Numbered from the stretch's first letter, positions 1-6,767 are shown. The stretch: DNA of 6,767 bases from Acidobacteriota bacterium (GCA_027458945.1 DAIDOU010000289.1:1-6767); one strand, 5' to 3'. Notes: generated by a model not told the origin, from the letters alone. Program-made: numbers and translations.

Positions 1-1080
<1,080 letters not shown>

Positions 1081-1605
1081 TCAGCGCCTCCCCGAGAGCT
1101 CGTCGAGGATCGCATCGAGCCTGGCGACGTCGAGATCCTCGTAGTAGTCGTCGTTGATCTGGATCACCGGCGCCCGGCCGCACGCGCCCAGGCACTGCAC
1201 GCCGACGAGCTGGAACGTCCCGTCCGGCGTCGTCTCGCCGAAGCCGATTCCGAGCCGCTCCTTGAGGTGAGCCACGAGCCCGCGCGCGCCGGTCCACGCG
1301 CACGAGAGCGTGGTGCAGACCTGCAGGACGTAGCGCGCCGGCGGCGCCGTCTGATACATCGTGTAGAACGTCACCACGCCCTCGACGAACGCCGGGCTCT
1401 CGGCGAGCCGTTCCGCCACCGCGCGGATCACCCCGGGCGAGATCCAGCCGTACCTCTCCTGGCAGAGCCAGAGCACGGGGAGGAGCGCCGCCCGCGACGT
1501 GGGGTAGCGCTGGCGGAGCTCGGCGACGCGCGCGTCCATCGTGGCATCGAAGGTGACGGTCTGGACGGTCTGGGGCGGCGCGACCTCGATCGGTCGCGTA
1601 CTCAC
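1081..1605 (-). CDS. nuoE: NADH-quinone oxidoreductase subunit E
   Basis: NuoE is the small thioredoxin-like subunit of the complex I NADH dehydrogenase module. It carries the [2Fe-2S] cluster N1a beside the FMN of NuoF. The product is 174 residues, a normal length. The four cluster ligands are present in the expected spacing: Cys97 and Cys102 (VCTTLSC) and Cys138 and Cys142 (VQCLGACGRAP). The N-terminal helical part contains LLPVLWLCQERYGWIS (41-56) and EGVVTFYTMY (75-84), both typical of the family. The start codon is GTG (1605-1603), which overlaps the nuoA stop as GTGA. A GGGAG Shine-Dalgarno (1612-1616, minus strand) precedes it by 6 nt. The gene ends exactly where nuoF begins. No key residue is missing. 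The first 20 or so residues are variable and unconserved. Confidence 0.97.
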   Translation of the reverse strand: MSTRPIEVAPPQTVQTVTFDATMDARVAELRQRYPTSRAALLPVLWLCQERYGWISPGVIRAVAERLAESPAFVEGVVTFYTMYQTAPPARYVLQVCTTLSCAWTGARGLVAHLKERLGIGFGETTPDGTFQLVGVQCLGACGRAPVIQINDDYYEDLDVARLDAILDELSGRR

Positions 1606-1991
1606 GACTGGCTCCCGCGCCGCGACCAGTCGAAGGCGCCTTCGCGCCAGAGATAGACGTAGCCGATCGCGAGAAAGACGAGGAACACCAGCCCGTCGAG
1701 CATCACGGTGCGGTTGCCCTCGGCCAACAGCGCGCGGGCCGACACGGCCCAGGGGAAGAGGAACGCGACCTCGACGTCAAACACGATGAACACCATGGCC
1801 ACCACGAAGAACTTGACCGACACGCGCTTGCGCGCCAGGTCGATCAGAGGCATGCCGCTCTCGAAGGTATCGCGCGTGCGCGAGCGGGTCAGACGGCCGC
1901 GCCCGAGGAACGCCGTCAGGGCGACCATCCCCACCGCGACCGCGGCCGCGAACGCAAATGCAAGAACGACCGGGATGTATTGGGCGATCAT
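1602..1991 (-). CDS. nuoA: NADH-quinone oxidoreductase subunit A
   Basis: NuoA (homologue of mitochondrial ND3) is a small membrane subunit at the junction of the quinone site and the proton-pumping arm of complex I. The 129-residue product has three hydrophobic stretches (about residues 5-28, 58-80 and 96-115), as expected. It also has the conserved loop ESGMPL (44-49) and the family hallmark FDVEVAFLFPWA (71-82), including the membrane-embedded acidic residues Asp72 and Glu74. The frame is open further upstream, but ATG at 1991 gives the canonical N-terminus MIAQYIPVV. It has a purine-rich Shine-Dalgarno (GAGGGGGGAAG, within 1994-2004, minus strand). The gene overlaps nuoE by 4 nt (GTGA). 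It is directly followed by nuoE rather than nuoB, which is unusual. Identification is firm. Confidence 0.95.
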   Translation of the reverse strand: MIAQYIPVVLAFAFAAAVAVGMVALTAFLGRGRLTRSRTRDTFESGMPLIDLARKRVSVKFFVVAMVFIVFDVEVAFLFPWAVSARALLAEGNRTVMLDGLVFLVFLAIGYVYLWREGAFDWSRRGSQS

Positions 1992-2021
1992 GACTTCCCC
2001 CCTCGTGCCCAAATTCACATG

Positions 2022-2051
2022 ATCGTAGCGTGATTTCGCGGATGAGGTCAA
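2022..2051 (-). promoter_or_regulatory. Putative sigma70-type promoter of the nuoA-nuoE-nuoF operon
   Basis: On the minus strand a -35 box TTGACC (2051-2046, five of six consensus bases) is followed after 18 bp by a -10 box TACGAT (2027-2022, four of six). Transcription would start near 2015, leaving a leader of about 25 nt that carries the nuoA Shine-Dalgarno. The boxes sit in a slightly AT-richer patch of an otherwise very GC-rich spacer, which supports the call. It rests on pattern matching only. Confidence 0.5.
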
Positions 2052-2099
2052 GCGCCGCGCGGCGGCCGGCGGTCGCGGCCGCACGGGCGATCGGCCCGG

Positions 2100-2125
2100 C
2101 CGCTCCCGTTCGCGGGCGGGAGCGG
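2100..2125. repeat. Inverted repeat (8-bp perfect stem) between nuoA and pepT
   Basis: CCGCTCCC (2100-2107) and GGGAGCGG (2118-2125) are perfect inverse complements around a 10-nt loop. An alternative inner hairpin, CCCG-TTCG-CGGG (2105-2116), competes with the outer stem. It lies just upstream of a weak -10-like TAGACT (2127-2132) and 43 bp before the pepT start. It could be an operator or an upstream-region structure. It is not an obvious terminator because no gene points into it and no T tract follows. The GC-rich setting makes such stems fairly common. Confidence 0.4.
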
Positions 2126-2126
2126 G

Positions 2127-2132
2127 TAGACT
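2127..2132 (+). promoter_or_regulatory. Weak -10-like element upstream of pepT
   Basis: TAGACT matches four of six bases of the TATAAT consensus and is the only plausible -10 box between the inverted repeat and the pepT Shine-Dalgarno. No recognisable -35 box lies at the usual distance. If used, transcription would start near 2139 and give a leader of about 29 nt. This is speculative. Confidence 0.25.
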
Positions 2133-2167
2133 GCGCTGGCGCGGCCCCGCCCGCGCTGGAGGATGCC

Positions 2168-3433
2168 ATGCCGACGATCGCCCTCGACGCCACCGACAGG
2201 AAGGAGCTGCTCGAGCGGTTCCTGCGCTACGTCCGCGTCGACACACAATCGGCCGAGGACTCGCAGAGCAGCCCGTCCACGGCGAAGCAGAAGGACCTCG
2301 CCGTGATCCTCGCCGAGGAGCTGCGCGCGCTCGGGTGCGCCGACGCCGCGATGGACGAGTGGGGTTACGTGTTCGCCACCGTCCCGGCCTCGGAAGCGGC
2401 GGACGCCCCCACGATCGGCCTGATCGCCCACATGGACACGTACGCCGGCACCGTCGGCGCGAACGTCGCGCCGCAGGTCATCGAGCGCTACGACGGGCGG
2501 GACATCGTGCTTCCCGGCGATCCGCGCCAGGTGATCACGGCCGCGGACAACCCCAACCTGGCGCGCTGCGTGGGACACACGCTGATCACCTCCGACGGGA
2601 CGACGCTGCTCGGCGCCGACGATAAGGCCGGCATCGCCGAGATCATGACCGTGGTGGCGTGGCTCGCCAAGCACCCCGAGTTCAAGCACCCTCGCCTGCG
2701 GGTGGCGTTCACCACCGACGAGGAAGTCGGCCGCGGCACCGAGCACTTCGACGTCGCTGCGTTCGGGGCGCGCTACGCCTACACCCTCGACGGGTCCGAT
2801 CTCGCCGAGATCGAGGACGAGACGTTCTGCGCGGACTCCGCCGTGGTCGTCGTCGAGGGGCACGACGTCCACCCGGGGTACGCGAAGGGGAAGATGATCA
2901 ACGCGGTGCGCGTCGCGGCGGCGATCGTGGAACGGCTGCCGCGCGAGTTCCTGCCCGAGACCACCGAGGCGCGCCAGTCCTACCTGCACCCGATGGACCT
3001 GCGCGGCGACGTCACCCGGGCCGAGATCAAGCTGCTGGTGCGGGCGTTCACCGAGGAGGAGCTGCACGCTCGGGAGGACACGCTGCGCGCCGTGGCGCAC
3101 GAGGTGGGCGATGCGTACCCGGGCGCGCGCATCTCGGTCGAGGTGAAGGAGTCGTACCGCAACATGGCGTACAAGATCGCCGAGGCCCCCGAGGTCCTGG
3201 AGGTCGCGTTCGAGGCGGTACGGCGGTTGGGGCTGGAGCCGGTGCGCCGGGCGATCCGCGGCGGCACCGACGGCGCCAGGCTCTCGTTCATGGGCCTGCC
3301 GACGCCGAACATCTGGACAGGCGGCCAGAACTTCCACTCGGTGCAGGAATGGGTCTCCCTCGAGTGGATGGCGAAGGCGTCCGAGGTCTCGCTGCAGGTG
3401 CTCCAGCTCTGGGCCGAGCGTCCGGTTTCGTGA
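2168..3433 (+). CDS. pepT: Tripeptide aminopeptidase (peptidase T, M20 family)
   Basis: Peptidase T is a cytoplasmic dinuclear-zinc exopeptidase that removes the N-terminal residue of tripeptides. The product is 421 residues, slightly longer than the roughly 410 usual for the family. The whole metal site is visible by comparison with E. coli PepT: His88 and Asp90 (AHMDT), the bridging Asp151 (LGADDKAG), catalytic Glu185 and ligand Glu186 (TTDEEVGRG), Asp208 (YTLDGSDL) and His390 (GGQNFHS). Other PepT signatures are GHDVHPGYAKGKMINA (231-246, dimerisation/lid domain), SYLHPMDLRGD (271-281) and IRGGTDGARLSFMGLPTPNIWTGG (363-386). ATG at 2168 is chosen because GGAGG (2158-2162) lies 5 nt upstream. 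An in-frame ATG at 2030 would add 46 residues unlike any PepT N-terminus. The gene is divergent from nuoA and convergent with the tetR gene, so it is probably monocistronic. Other M20 peptidases are a less likely identity given the full-length match. Confidence 0.95.
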   Translation: MPTIALDATDRKELLERFLRYVRVDTQSAEDSQSSPSTAKQKDLAVILAEELRALGCADAAMDEWGYVFATVPASEAADAPTIGLIAHMDTYAGTVGANVAPQVIERYDGRDIVLPGDPRQVITAADNPNLARCVGHTLITSDGTTLLGADDKAGIAEIMTVVAWLAKHPEFKHPRLRVAFTTDEEVGRGTEHFDVAAFGARYAYTLDGSDLAEIEDETFCADSAVVVVEGHDVHPGYAKGKMINAVRVAAAIVERLPREFLPETTEARQSYLHPMDLRGDVTRAEIKLLVRAFTEEELHAREDTLRAVAHEVGDAYPGARISVEVKESYRNMAYKIAEAPEVLEVAFEAVRRLGLEPVRRAIRGGTDGARLSFMGLPTPNIWTGGQNFHSVQEWVSLEWMAKASEVSLQVLQLWAERPVS

Positions 3434-3434
3434 G

Positions 3435-3463
3435 GCCGGAGCGGTCCGGCGCCGACCGCGGTC
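3435..3463. terminator. Possible bidirectional terminator hairpin between pepT and the tetR gene
   Basis: In the 28-bp space between two convergent stop codons, GCCGGA (3435-3440) and TCCGGC (3445-3450) form a perfect 6-bp stem with a 4-nt loop (GCGG). A second perfect palindrome, GACCGCGGTC (3454-3463), follows immediately and overlaps the tetR stop codon. Position and symmetry suit termination from both sides. There is no T tract, so this would be a weak or non-canonical intrinsic terminator. Confidence 0.4.
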
Positions 3464-4064
3464 AGGCGCGGATGGGGGCGAGGACGGCGTGCAGGCCGGC
3501 GATGAACGCCTGCAGGCCCGGCTGCCGCCCCGGGTCCCACGTCTCGCGGGCCAGGCGCGCGGTCACGAACCCGCCGATCAGCTGGCAGATCCAGAGGCGC
3601 GCCAACTCGCCCGGCGGCACGGCTGTGGCGATCTGGCCGAGCTCCTGCAGCTGGCGGAAGTACTCGGCCATCCGCTCCGCGTAGCTGTGCAGGAAGTCGT
3701 GACCGGTCGCCTGGAGCTCCTCCTCGTGCCCGGCCGCGGCCGAGAGCAGCAGCTCGACCAGCAGGCCGTTGCGCAGGGCGAACCGCTGAACGTGCCGCTC
3801 GAGCTGCTGCGCAGCCGCGTGGCCGTGGCCCACCGCCTCCGGCATGAGCTCCAGCATCATCGTCGCGAACAGCCGGGTGCCGAGGTGGTGCAGCGTCGCC
3901 GCGATGATCGCGCCCTTGCTCGGGAAGTAGCGGTACAGCGCGGCCTCGGTGAATTCGAGGCGCCGCGCCAGTGCCGCGGTCGTGATCCCGCTGATGCCGC
4001 GCACCTCGGCGAGGTCGAGCGCGGTGGCCACGATGGCGTCCTCGCGGGCGGCGTGATCGCTCAT
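3462..4064 (-). CDS. TetR/AcrR-family transcriptional regulator
   Basis: The product is a 200-residue DNA-binding regulator, the usual TetR-family length. Residues about 8-55 form the N-terminal helix-turn-helix domain: IVATALDLAEVRGISGITTA, then ALARRLEFTEAALYRYFPSK with the diagnostic LYRYFPSK (43-50) in the recognition-helix region. The C-terminal part (about 60-200) is the helical, ligand-binding and dimerising domain. It has no motif that reveals an inducer. I chose ATG at 4064. An in-frame GTG at 4079 would add MYLAN but would place the start inside a palindromic element and has no Shine-Dalgarno either. The ATG has no Shine-Dalgarno but has a -10-like TATCTT (4076-4071) 6 nt upstream, so the mRNA may be leaderless. 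The gene is convergent with pepT and 90 bp downstream of a co-directional small gene. Its targets are unknown; autoregulation is likely from the nearby palindromes. Confidence 0.93.
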   Translation of the reverse strand: MSDHAAREDAIVATALDLAEVRGISGITTAALARRLEFTEAALYRYFPSKGAIIAATLHHLGTRLFATMMLELMPEAVGHGHAAAQQLERHVQRFALRNGLLVELLLSAAAGHEEELQATGHDFLHSYAERMAEYFRQLQELGQIATAVPPGELARLWICQLIGGFVTARLARETWDPGRQPGLQAFIAGLHAVLAPIRA

Positions 4065-4070
4065 GTTCGC

Positions 4071-4118
4071 AAGATACACTAAAATGAGTAAAACGGCAAT
4101 GAATCATGAAAATGTCAA
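4071..4118 (-). promoter_or_regulatory. AT-rich promoter region of the tetR-family gene
   Basis: This is the only clearly AT-rich stretch of the window. On the minus strand a perfect -35 hexamer TTGACA occupies 4118-4113. Two -10 choices exist. TTTTAC, 19 bp after the -35 box, is weak. TATCTT (4076-4071) lies too far from that -35 but 6 nt before the ATG, where a -10 for a leaderless transcript would be. The exact promoter is therefore uncertain, although a promoter in this region is likely. Confidence 0.45.
4075..4090. promoter_or_regulatory. Imperfect palindrome at the tetR start, candidate operator
   Basis: TACACTAAAATGAGTA is a 16-bp element with arms TACaC and GaGTA (four of five positions complementary) around a 6-bp A/T-rich centre. 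It begins 11 bp upstream of the chosen tetR ATG and overlaps the possible -10 box. This is where an autorepressing TetR protein would be expected to bind. The assignment is inferred from position and symmetry only. Confidence 0.35.
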
Positions 4119-4126
4119 ATTTGGCA
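4113..4126. promoter_or_regulatory. Near-perfect 14-bp palindrome upstream of tetR, candidate operator
   Basis: TGTCAAATTTGGCA is a continuous dyad with six of seven base pairs matched (TG-CAAATTTG-CA; only the third position differs). It overlaps the TTGACA -35 box of the tetR gene on the minus strand, a classic position for a repressor site. The size is compatible with a TetR-family or another dimeric regulator. Which protein binds it cannot be told from the sequence. Confidence 0.4.
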
Positions 4127-4154
4127 AGGCTCGCTAACTCGGTATGCGCGGCGC

Positions 4155-4427
4155 TCAGCGCGATGGGAGGATGTCCGCGAGATCGAGGTCGCCCCGGCCA
4201 GCGGCCTTGAGCAGGCGCATGATCTCCTGCGCGTCGGCGATGCTGGTCGCGGCGTCGGCCATCGCGCCCTCGAGCAGGGTCCGCGCGGCGGTGCGCCCCT
4301 CGGCGGTACCCGGGGCGGCCGCGATCACCTCGCGGCAGAGCTCGAACTCCTCCCCCTGTGGCGCCGGACCCCGCCGCAGCCGCGCGAGCACGGCGCGCCA
4401 GCGTTCGAGCTCGGCCGCGTCCACCAT
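4155..4427 (-). CDS. Hypothetical 90-residue protein
   Basis: I do not recognise this protein. It is small and probably soluble and helical, with no signal peptide or membrane segment. It contains an N-terminal charged helix (AELERWRAVLARLRRG, 5-20), a single Cys31 within FELCREVIAAAPG, an alanine-rich middle, and a helix AQEIMRLLKAAGRGDLDLADILP (66-88). Coding is supported by G or C at almost every third position, by natural amino-acid composition, and by how it fills the space between the tetR gene and priA. No Shine-Dalgarno precedes the ATG. A -10-like TACACT (4439-4434, minus strand) lies 6 nt upstream, so it may be read from a leaderless mRNA. It is divergent from priA by 24 bp and co-directional with the tetR gene 90 bp downstream, which has its own promoter signals. 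Confidence 0.65.
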   Translation of the reverse strand: MVDAAELERWRAVLARLRRGPAPQGEEFELCREVIAAAPGTAEGRTAARTLLEGAMADAATSIADAQEIMRLLKAAGRGDLDLADILPSR

Positions 4428-4433
4428 CGCGCG

Positions 4434-4443
4434 AGTGTATCAT
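4434..4443. promoter_or_regulatory. Overlapping divergent -10-like elements between the small gene and priA
   Basis: On the plus strand TATCAT (4438-4443, five of six consensus bases) ends 8 bp before the GTG of priA. On the minus strand TACACT (4439-4434, four of six) ends 6 bp before the ATG of the small gene. Both starts lack Shine-Dalgarno sequences, so both transcripts could be leaderless. No clear -35 boxes are visible, and they would fall inside coding sequence. Confidence 0.4.
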
Positions 4444-4451
4444 CGGCGCCG

Positions 4452-6767
4452 GTGTTCGCTCGGATCGCCTTTCCCTCAGCGCTCCCCGACGCCCTCACGT
4501 ATCGCATCCCGGAGGCGCTCGTCGGGGTCGCGGTGCCGGGCGTCCGCGCCCGCGTCCGACTGCGCGGCCAGGCGCGCATCGGGGTCGTGGTCGAGGTCAC
4601 CTCCGACCCGGGTTGCCCGCCGGATCGGGTGCTCCCGATCGACGAGGTCCTCGACCCGGCGCCGATCATCCCCGACCGCGTCCTCGACCTCGTCCGGTTC
4701 GCCGCCGAGTACTACGTCGCGCCGATCGGGAGCGTGGTGCGCGCGGCGCTGCCGCCCGCGCTCTTGCGTCTGCCGCCTCCTATCGTGCACGCCGGGCCGC
4801 GCGCGAGCGAGCTCGCTGCCGCCGCCCGGGGCCGCGACAAGCTCCTGATCGAGCGTGTTCTCGCCGCCGGGCGGATCTCGCTGGCGCGGTTGCGGTCCGA
4901 GGGGTGGTCCGCGACCGAGCTCGGTGAGCTCCTCCCCGAGCTCGCCCGCCGGCATGCGGTGCGGGTCGTCGAGCGCGGCGCTGGCACCCCGCCGGGCGCC
5001 TCGGTCGCGGCGGTCGTGCTCGCCGACGTGACGCCGGAGGAGCGCGCCCGGCGGGTGGGATCCGCCCCGGCGCAGGCGCGGGTCGTCGCCTGGCTCGCGG
5101 ATCTCGGGCGGCCGGCACTGGAAGGGGAGTTGCTGAGCGCGTGCCGTTGCTCGGCCGGAGTCGTGAGCGAGCTGGTGCGCAAGGGCGTGCTGCGGCGGTT
5201 CCGCCAGGCGAGCCAACGGCCGGTCCGGCGCTGGGAGCTGACGGCGCCGCCTGCCCCCGCCTCGTTGAGCGACTACCAGAGCGCCGCCCTCGCGGTGTTG
5301 AGCGCGGCGGTCGGCGGCGGAGCGTTCCGGGTGTTTCTCCTCCAGGGGGTCACCGGCTCGGGGAAGACCGAGGTCTACCTGCGGCTGGCGGCGGCGGCGG
5401 CGGCCCGTGGCCTGCAGACGCTGATGCTGGTGCCGGAGATCGCCCTGACCCCCGCGCTCGCCGGGCAGCTCGCCCGCGATTTCGGCGGACGCGTCGCGGT
5501 GTTGCACTCGTCGATGGCCGAAGGCGAACGCGCCGACGCGTGGGAGCGCGCCCGGCGCGGCCTGGTCGACGTTGTGGCCGGGCCGCGGTCGGCGTTGTGG
5601 GCCCCGCTGCCGCGGCTGGGGGCGATCGTGATCGACGAGGAGCAGGACGCCTCCTACAAGCAGGAGGAGGAGCCGCGTTACCACGCCCGCGACCTCGCGA
5701 TCGCGCTGGCGCAGCGCGCGAGCGTCCCGCTCGTGCTGGCCTCGGCGACCCCGTCGCTGGAGACGCTCGCGATGGCCGAGCGGGGGAGGATCGAGGTCCT
5801 CGATCTGCCCGACCGGGTGGCCGGCGGGAGGCTGCCCGAGGTCGAGATCGTGGACCTCAAGGACGAGCCGCCGGAGCCCGGGGAGCACGGCCAGCGCTTC
5901 CTGTCGCGCCGGCTGCGCGAGCTCCTGGGCCAGGCGCTCGCGCGCGGGGAGCAGGCGATCCTCCTGGTCAACCGGCGCGGCTGGGCGCCGGTCCTGCTCT
6001 GCCGCGACTGCGGACACATGGCCTCGTGCCACGACTGCTCGATCCCGATGACCGTCCACCGGCGTCAGGAGGCCGTGGTCTGCCACTACTGCGGCTTCCG
6101 CCACGCGATCCCGCAGCGCTGCGCGCGGTGCGGCGGCGAGCTGCTCGACCACGTCGGCGCCGGGACCGAGAAGATCGCGGCGCTCGTCCGCGGGTTGCAC
6201 CCCGACGTCGAGGTCGACATCCTCGACCGGGACACGGCCCGCTCCCCGGCGCAGCTGCTCGCGACGCTCGAGCGCTTCGCCGCCGGCGCGAGCCGGGTCC
6301 TGGTCGGGACGCAGATGGTCTCGAAAGGACACCACTTTCCGGCGGTGACGCTGACCGGCGTCGTCAACGCCGACAACCTTCTCGGTTTTCCGGACTTTCG
6401 CGGCGCCGAGCGCACGTTCCAGATGCTCACGCAGGTCGCCGGTCGCGCCGGGCGCGGCGCGCGGGCGGGGACGGTGGTGATCCAGACGTACCACCCCGAC
6501 CACCACGCGATTCGCGCCGTACTCGCCCACGACCTTGCCGGGTTCGTGCGGGAGGAGTTGCGGTACCGGCGGGCGTTCCGCTATCCGCCGGCGGCGCGCC
6601 TGGCGCTCGTCCGATACGAGTCGGCGAGCGAGGGTGCCGCGGCCGCCGCGGCGCGGGCGGCGGTGCGGGCACTGGAGCCCGTGCCGGAGTCGCTGCGGGT
6701 GATCGGGCCGGCGCCGGCGCCGCTGGCGCGGCTGCGCGGGCGCTGGCGGGTGCAGATGCTGCTGCTC
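4452..6767 (+). CDS. priA: Primosomal protein N' (replication-restart helicase PriA; partial, C-terminus missing)
   Basis: PriA is a 3'-5' superfamily 2 DNA helicase that recognises stalled forks and reloads the replication machinery. From GTG at 4452 the frame is open to the window edge (772 codons). Visible in order are an N-terminal 3'-end-binding domain (about 1-105, VFARIAFPSALPDALTYRIP onward) and DYQ (274-276). Walker A follows, GVTGSGKTEVY (299-309, Lys305), then VPEIALTP (327-334). Next come Walker B DEEQD (395-399), ASATPS (430-435), and GTQMVSKGHHFP (619-630). QVAGRAGRG (661-669) is the last motif seen. The inserted zinc-binding domain has all eight cysteines: 517, 520, 526, 529, 544, 547, 557 and 560. 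All catalytic motifs are intact. Only part of the C-terminal domain is missing; full-length PriA is about 730-830 residues. The GTG start gives a canonical N-terminus. It lacks a Shine-Dalgarno but has TATCAT 8 bp upstream. A run of six GGC triplets (5387-5404) encodes six alanines after Walker A. Confidence 0.97.
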   Translation, partial: MFARIAFPSALPDALTYRIPEALVGVAVPGVRARVRLRGQARIGVVVEVTSDPGCPPDRVLPIDEVLDPAPIIPDRVLDLVRFAAEYYVAPIGSVVRAALPPALLRLPPPIVHAGPRASELAAAARGRDKLLIERVLAAGRISLARLRSEGWSATELGELLPELARRHAVRVVERGAGTPPGASVAAVVLADVTPEERARRVGSAPAQARVVAWLADLGRPALEGELLSACRCSAGVVSELVRKGVLRRFRQASQRPVRRWELTAPPAPASLSDYQSAALAVLSAAVGGGAFRVFLLQGVTGSGKTEVYLRLAAAAAARGLQTLMLVPEIALTPALAGQLARDFGGRVAVLHSSMAEGERADAWERARRGLVDVVAGPRSALWAPLPRLGAIVIDEEQDASYKQEEEPRYHARDLAIALAQRASVPLVLASATPSLETLAMAERGRIEVLDLPDRVAGGRLPEVEIVDLKDEPPEPGEHGQRFLSRRLRELLGQALARGEQAILLVNRRGWAPVLLCRDCGHMASCHDCSIPMTVHRRQEAVVCHYCGFRHAIPQRCARCGGELLDHVGAGTEKIAALVRGLHPDVEVDILDRDTARSPAQLLATLERFAAGASRVLVGTQMVSKGHHFPAVTLTGVVNADNLLGFPDFRGAERTFQMLTQVAGRAGRGARAGTVVIQTYHPDHHAIRAVLAHDLAGFVREELRYRRAFRYPPAARLALVRYESASEGAAAAAARAAVRALEPVPESLRVIGPAPAPLARLRGRWRVQMLLL

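Noticed and set aside
2030..2167. Upstream in-frame ATG that would lengthen PepT by 46 residues
   Set aside because: The extension is Arg- and Ala-rich and unlike PepT N-termini. It spans the inverted repeat and promoter region, whereas ATG 2168 has a well-placed GGAGG.
1992..2246. Upstream in-frame start that would lengthen NuoA by about 85 residues
   Set aside because: NuoA proteins start with the first membrane helix. The extension is Arg- and Pro-rich, crosses the promoter and runs into the pepT gene.
2048..3337. A 429-codon open frame on the minus strand, antisense to pepT
   Set aside because: PepT metal ligands and conserved motifs define the coding strand. The antisense product is Arg-, Val- and Asp-rich shadow sequence.
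4065..4079. Alternative GTG start of the tetR gene adding five residues
   Set aside because: It has no Shine-Dalgarno and lies within the candidate operator. ATG at 4064 gives a normal TetR N-terminus, although the GTG cannot be fully excluded.
4151..4161. Palindrome GCGCTCAGCGC spanning the stop codon of the small gene
   Set aside because: It is short (5-bp arms), has no T tract, and is made of the GC-rich words that are common here. It is not enough for a terminator call.
5387..5404. Six tandem GGC triplets in priA
   Set aside because: They encode an in-frame alanine run in a helix after Walker A and need no explanation beyond codon bias. Possible strain length variation is of minor interest.
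4476..6530. A 684-codon open frame on the minus strand, antisense to priA
   Set aside because: PriA on the plus strand carries all helicase motifs and zinc cysteines across this interval. The antisense translation is low-complexity and resembles no protein family. Its length follows from high GC.

Overview
This is a strongly GC-rich bacterial chromosomal fragment, densely packed with genes and with G or C at most third codon positions. Six genes are supported, one of them cut by each window edge, and no RNA gene, CRISPR array, insertion sequence or prophage is visible. The genes are mainly housekeeping. The host cannot be named from the sequence. It respires with a type I NADH dehydrogenase. 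Its PriA has all helicase motifs intact, which argues against typical actinobacteria, where PriA has lost them. A high-GC Gram-negative lineage such as Myxococcota or a related uncultured phylum is possible, but that is inference.

Layout. (1) Positions 1-1991, minus strand: nuoA, nuoE and nuoF (nuoF runs off the left edge), a tightly coupled respiratory complex I operon start. nuoA overlaps nuoE by 4 nt and nuoE abuts nuoF. nuoB, nuoC and nuoD, which normally lie between nuoA and nuoE, are absent here. A good sigma70-type promoter lies at 2022-2051. (2) Positions 2168-3433, plus strand: pepT, a complete tripeptide aminopeptidase divergent from nuoA across 176 bp that also hold an 8-bp-stem inverted repeat. 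(3) Positions 3462-4064, minus strand: a TetR-family regulator convergent with pepT, separated by a short GC-rich hairpin. Its upstream region is the only AT-rich patch in the window and carries two imperfect palindromes. (4) Positions 4155-4427, minus strand: a 90-residue protein I do not recognise. (5) Positions 4452-6767, plus strand: priA, the replication-restart helicase, with its last few dozen codons beyond the right edge. It starts only 24 bp from the divergent small gene.

How the parts relate. NuoA is part of the membrane arm of complex I, and NuoE and NuoF form most of the NADH-oxidising tip. PepT (peptide recycling), PriA (replication restart) and the TetR regulator have no obvious functional link to it or to each other. 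The most interesting signals are the split nuo gene order, the putative operators at the tetR start, and a shared AGTGTATC element 6-8 bp from start codons that lack a Shine-Dalgarno sequence. The latter suggests leaderless transcription or a shared regulatory site. I saw no convincing novel multi-gene system.
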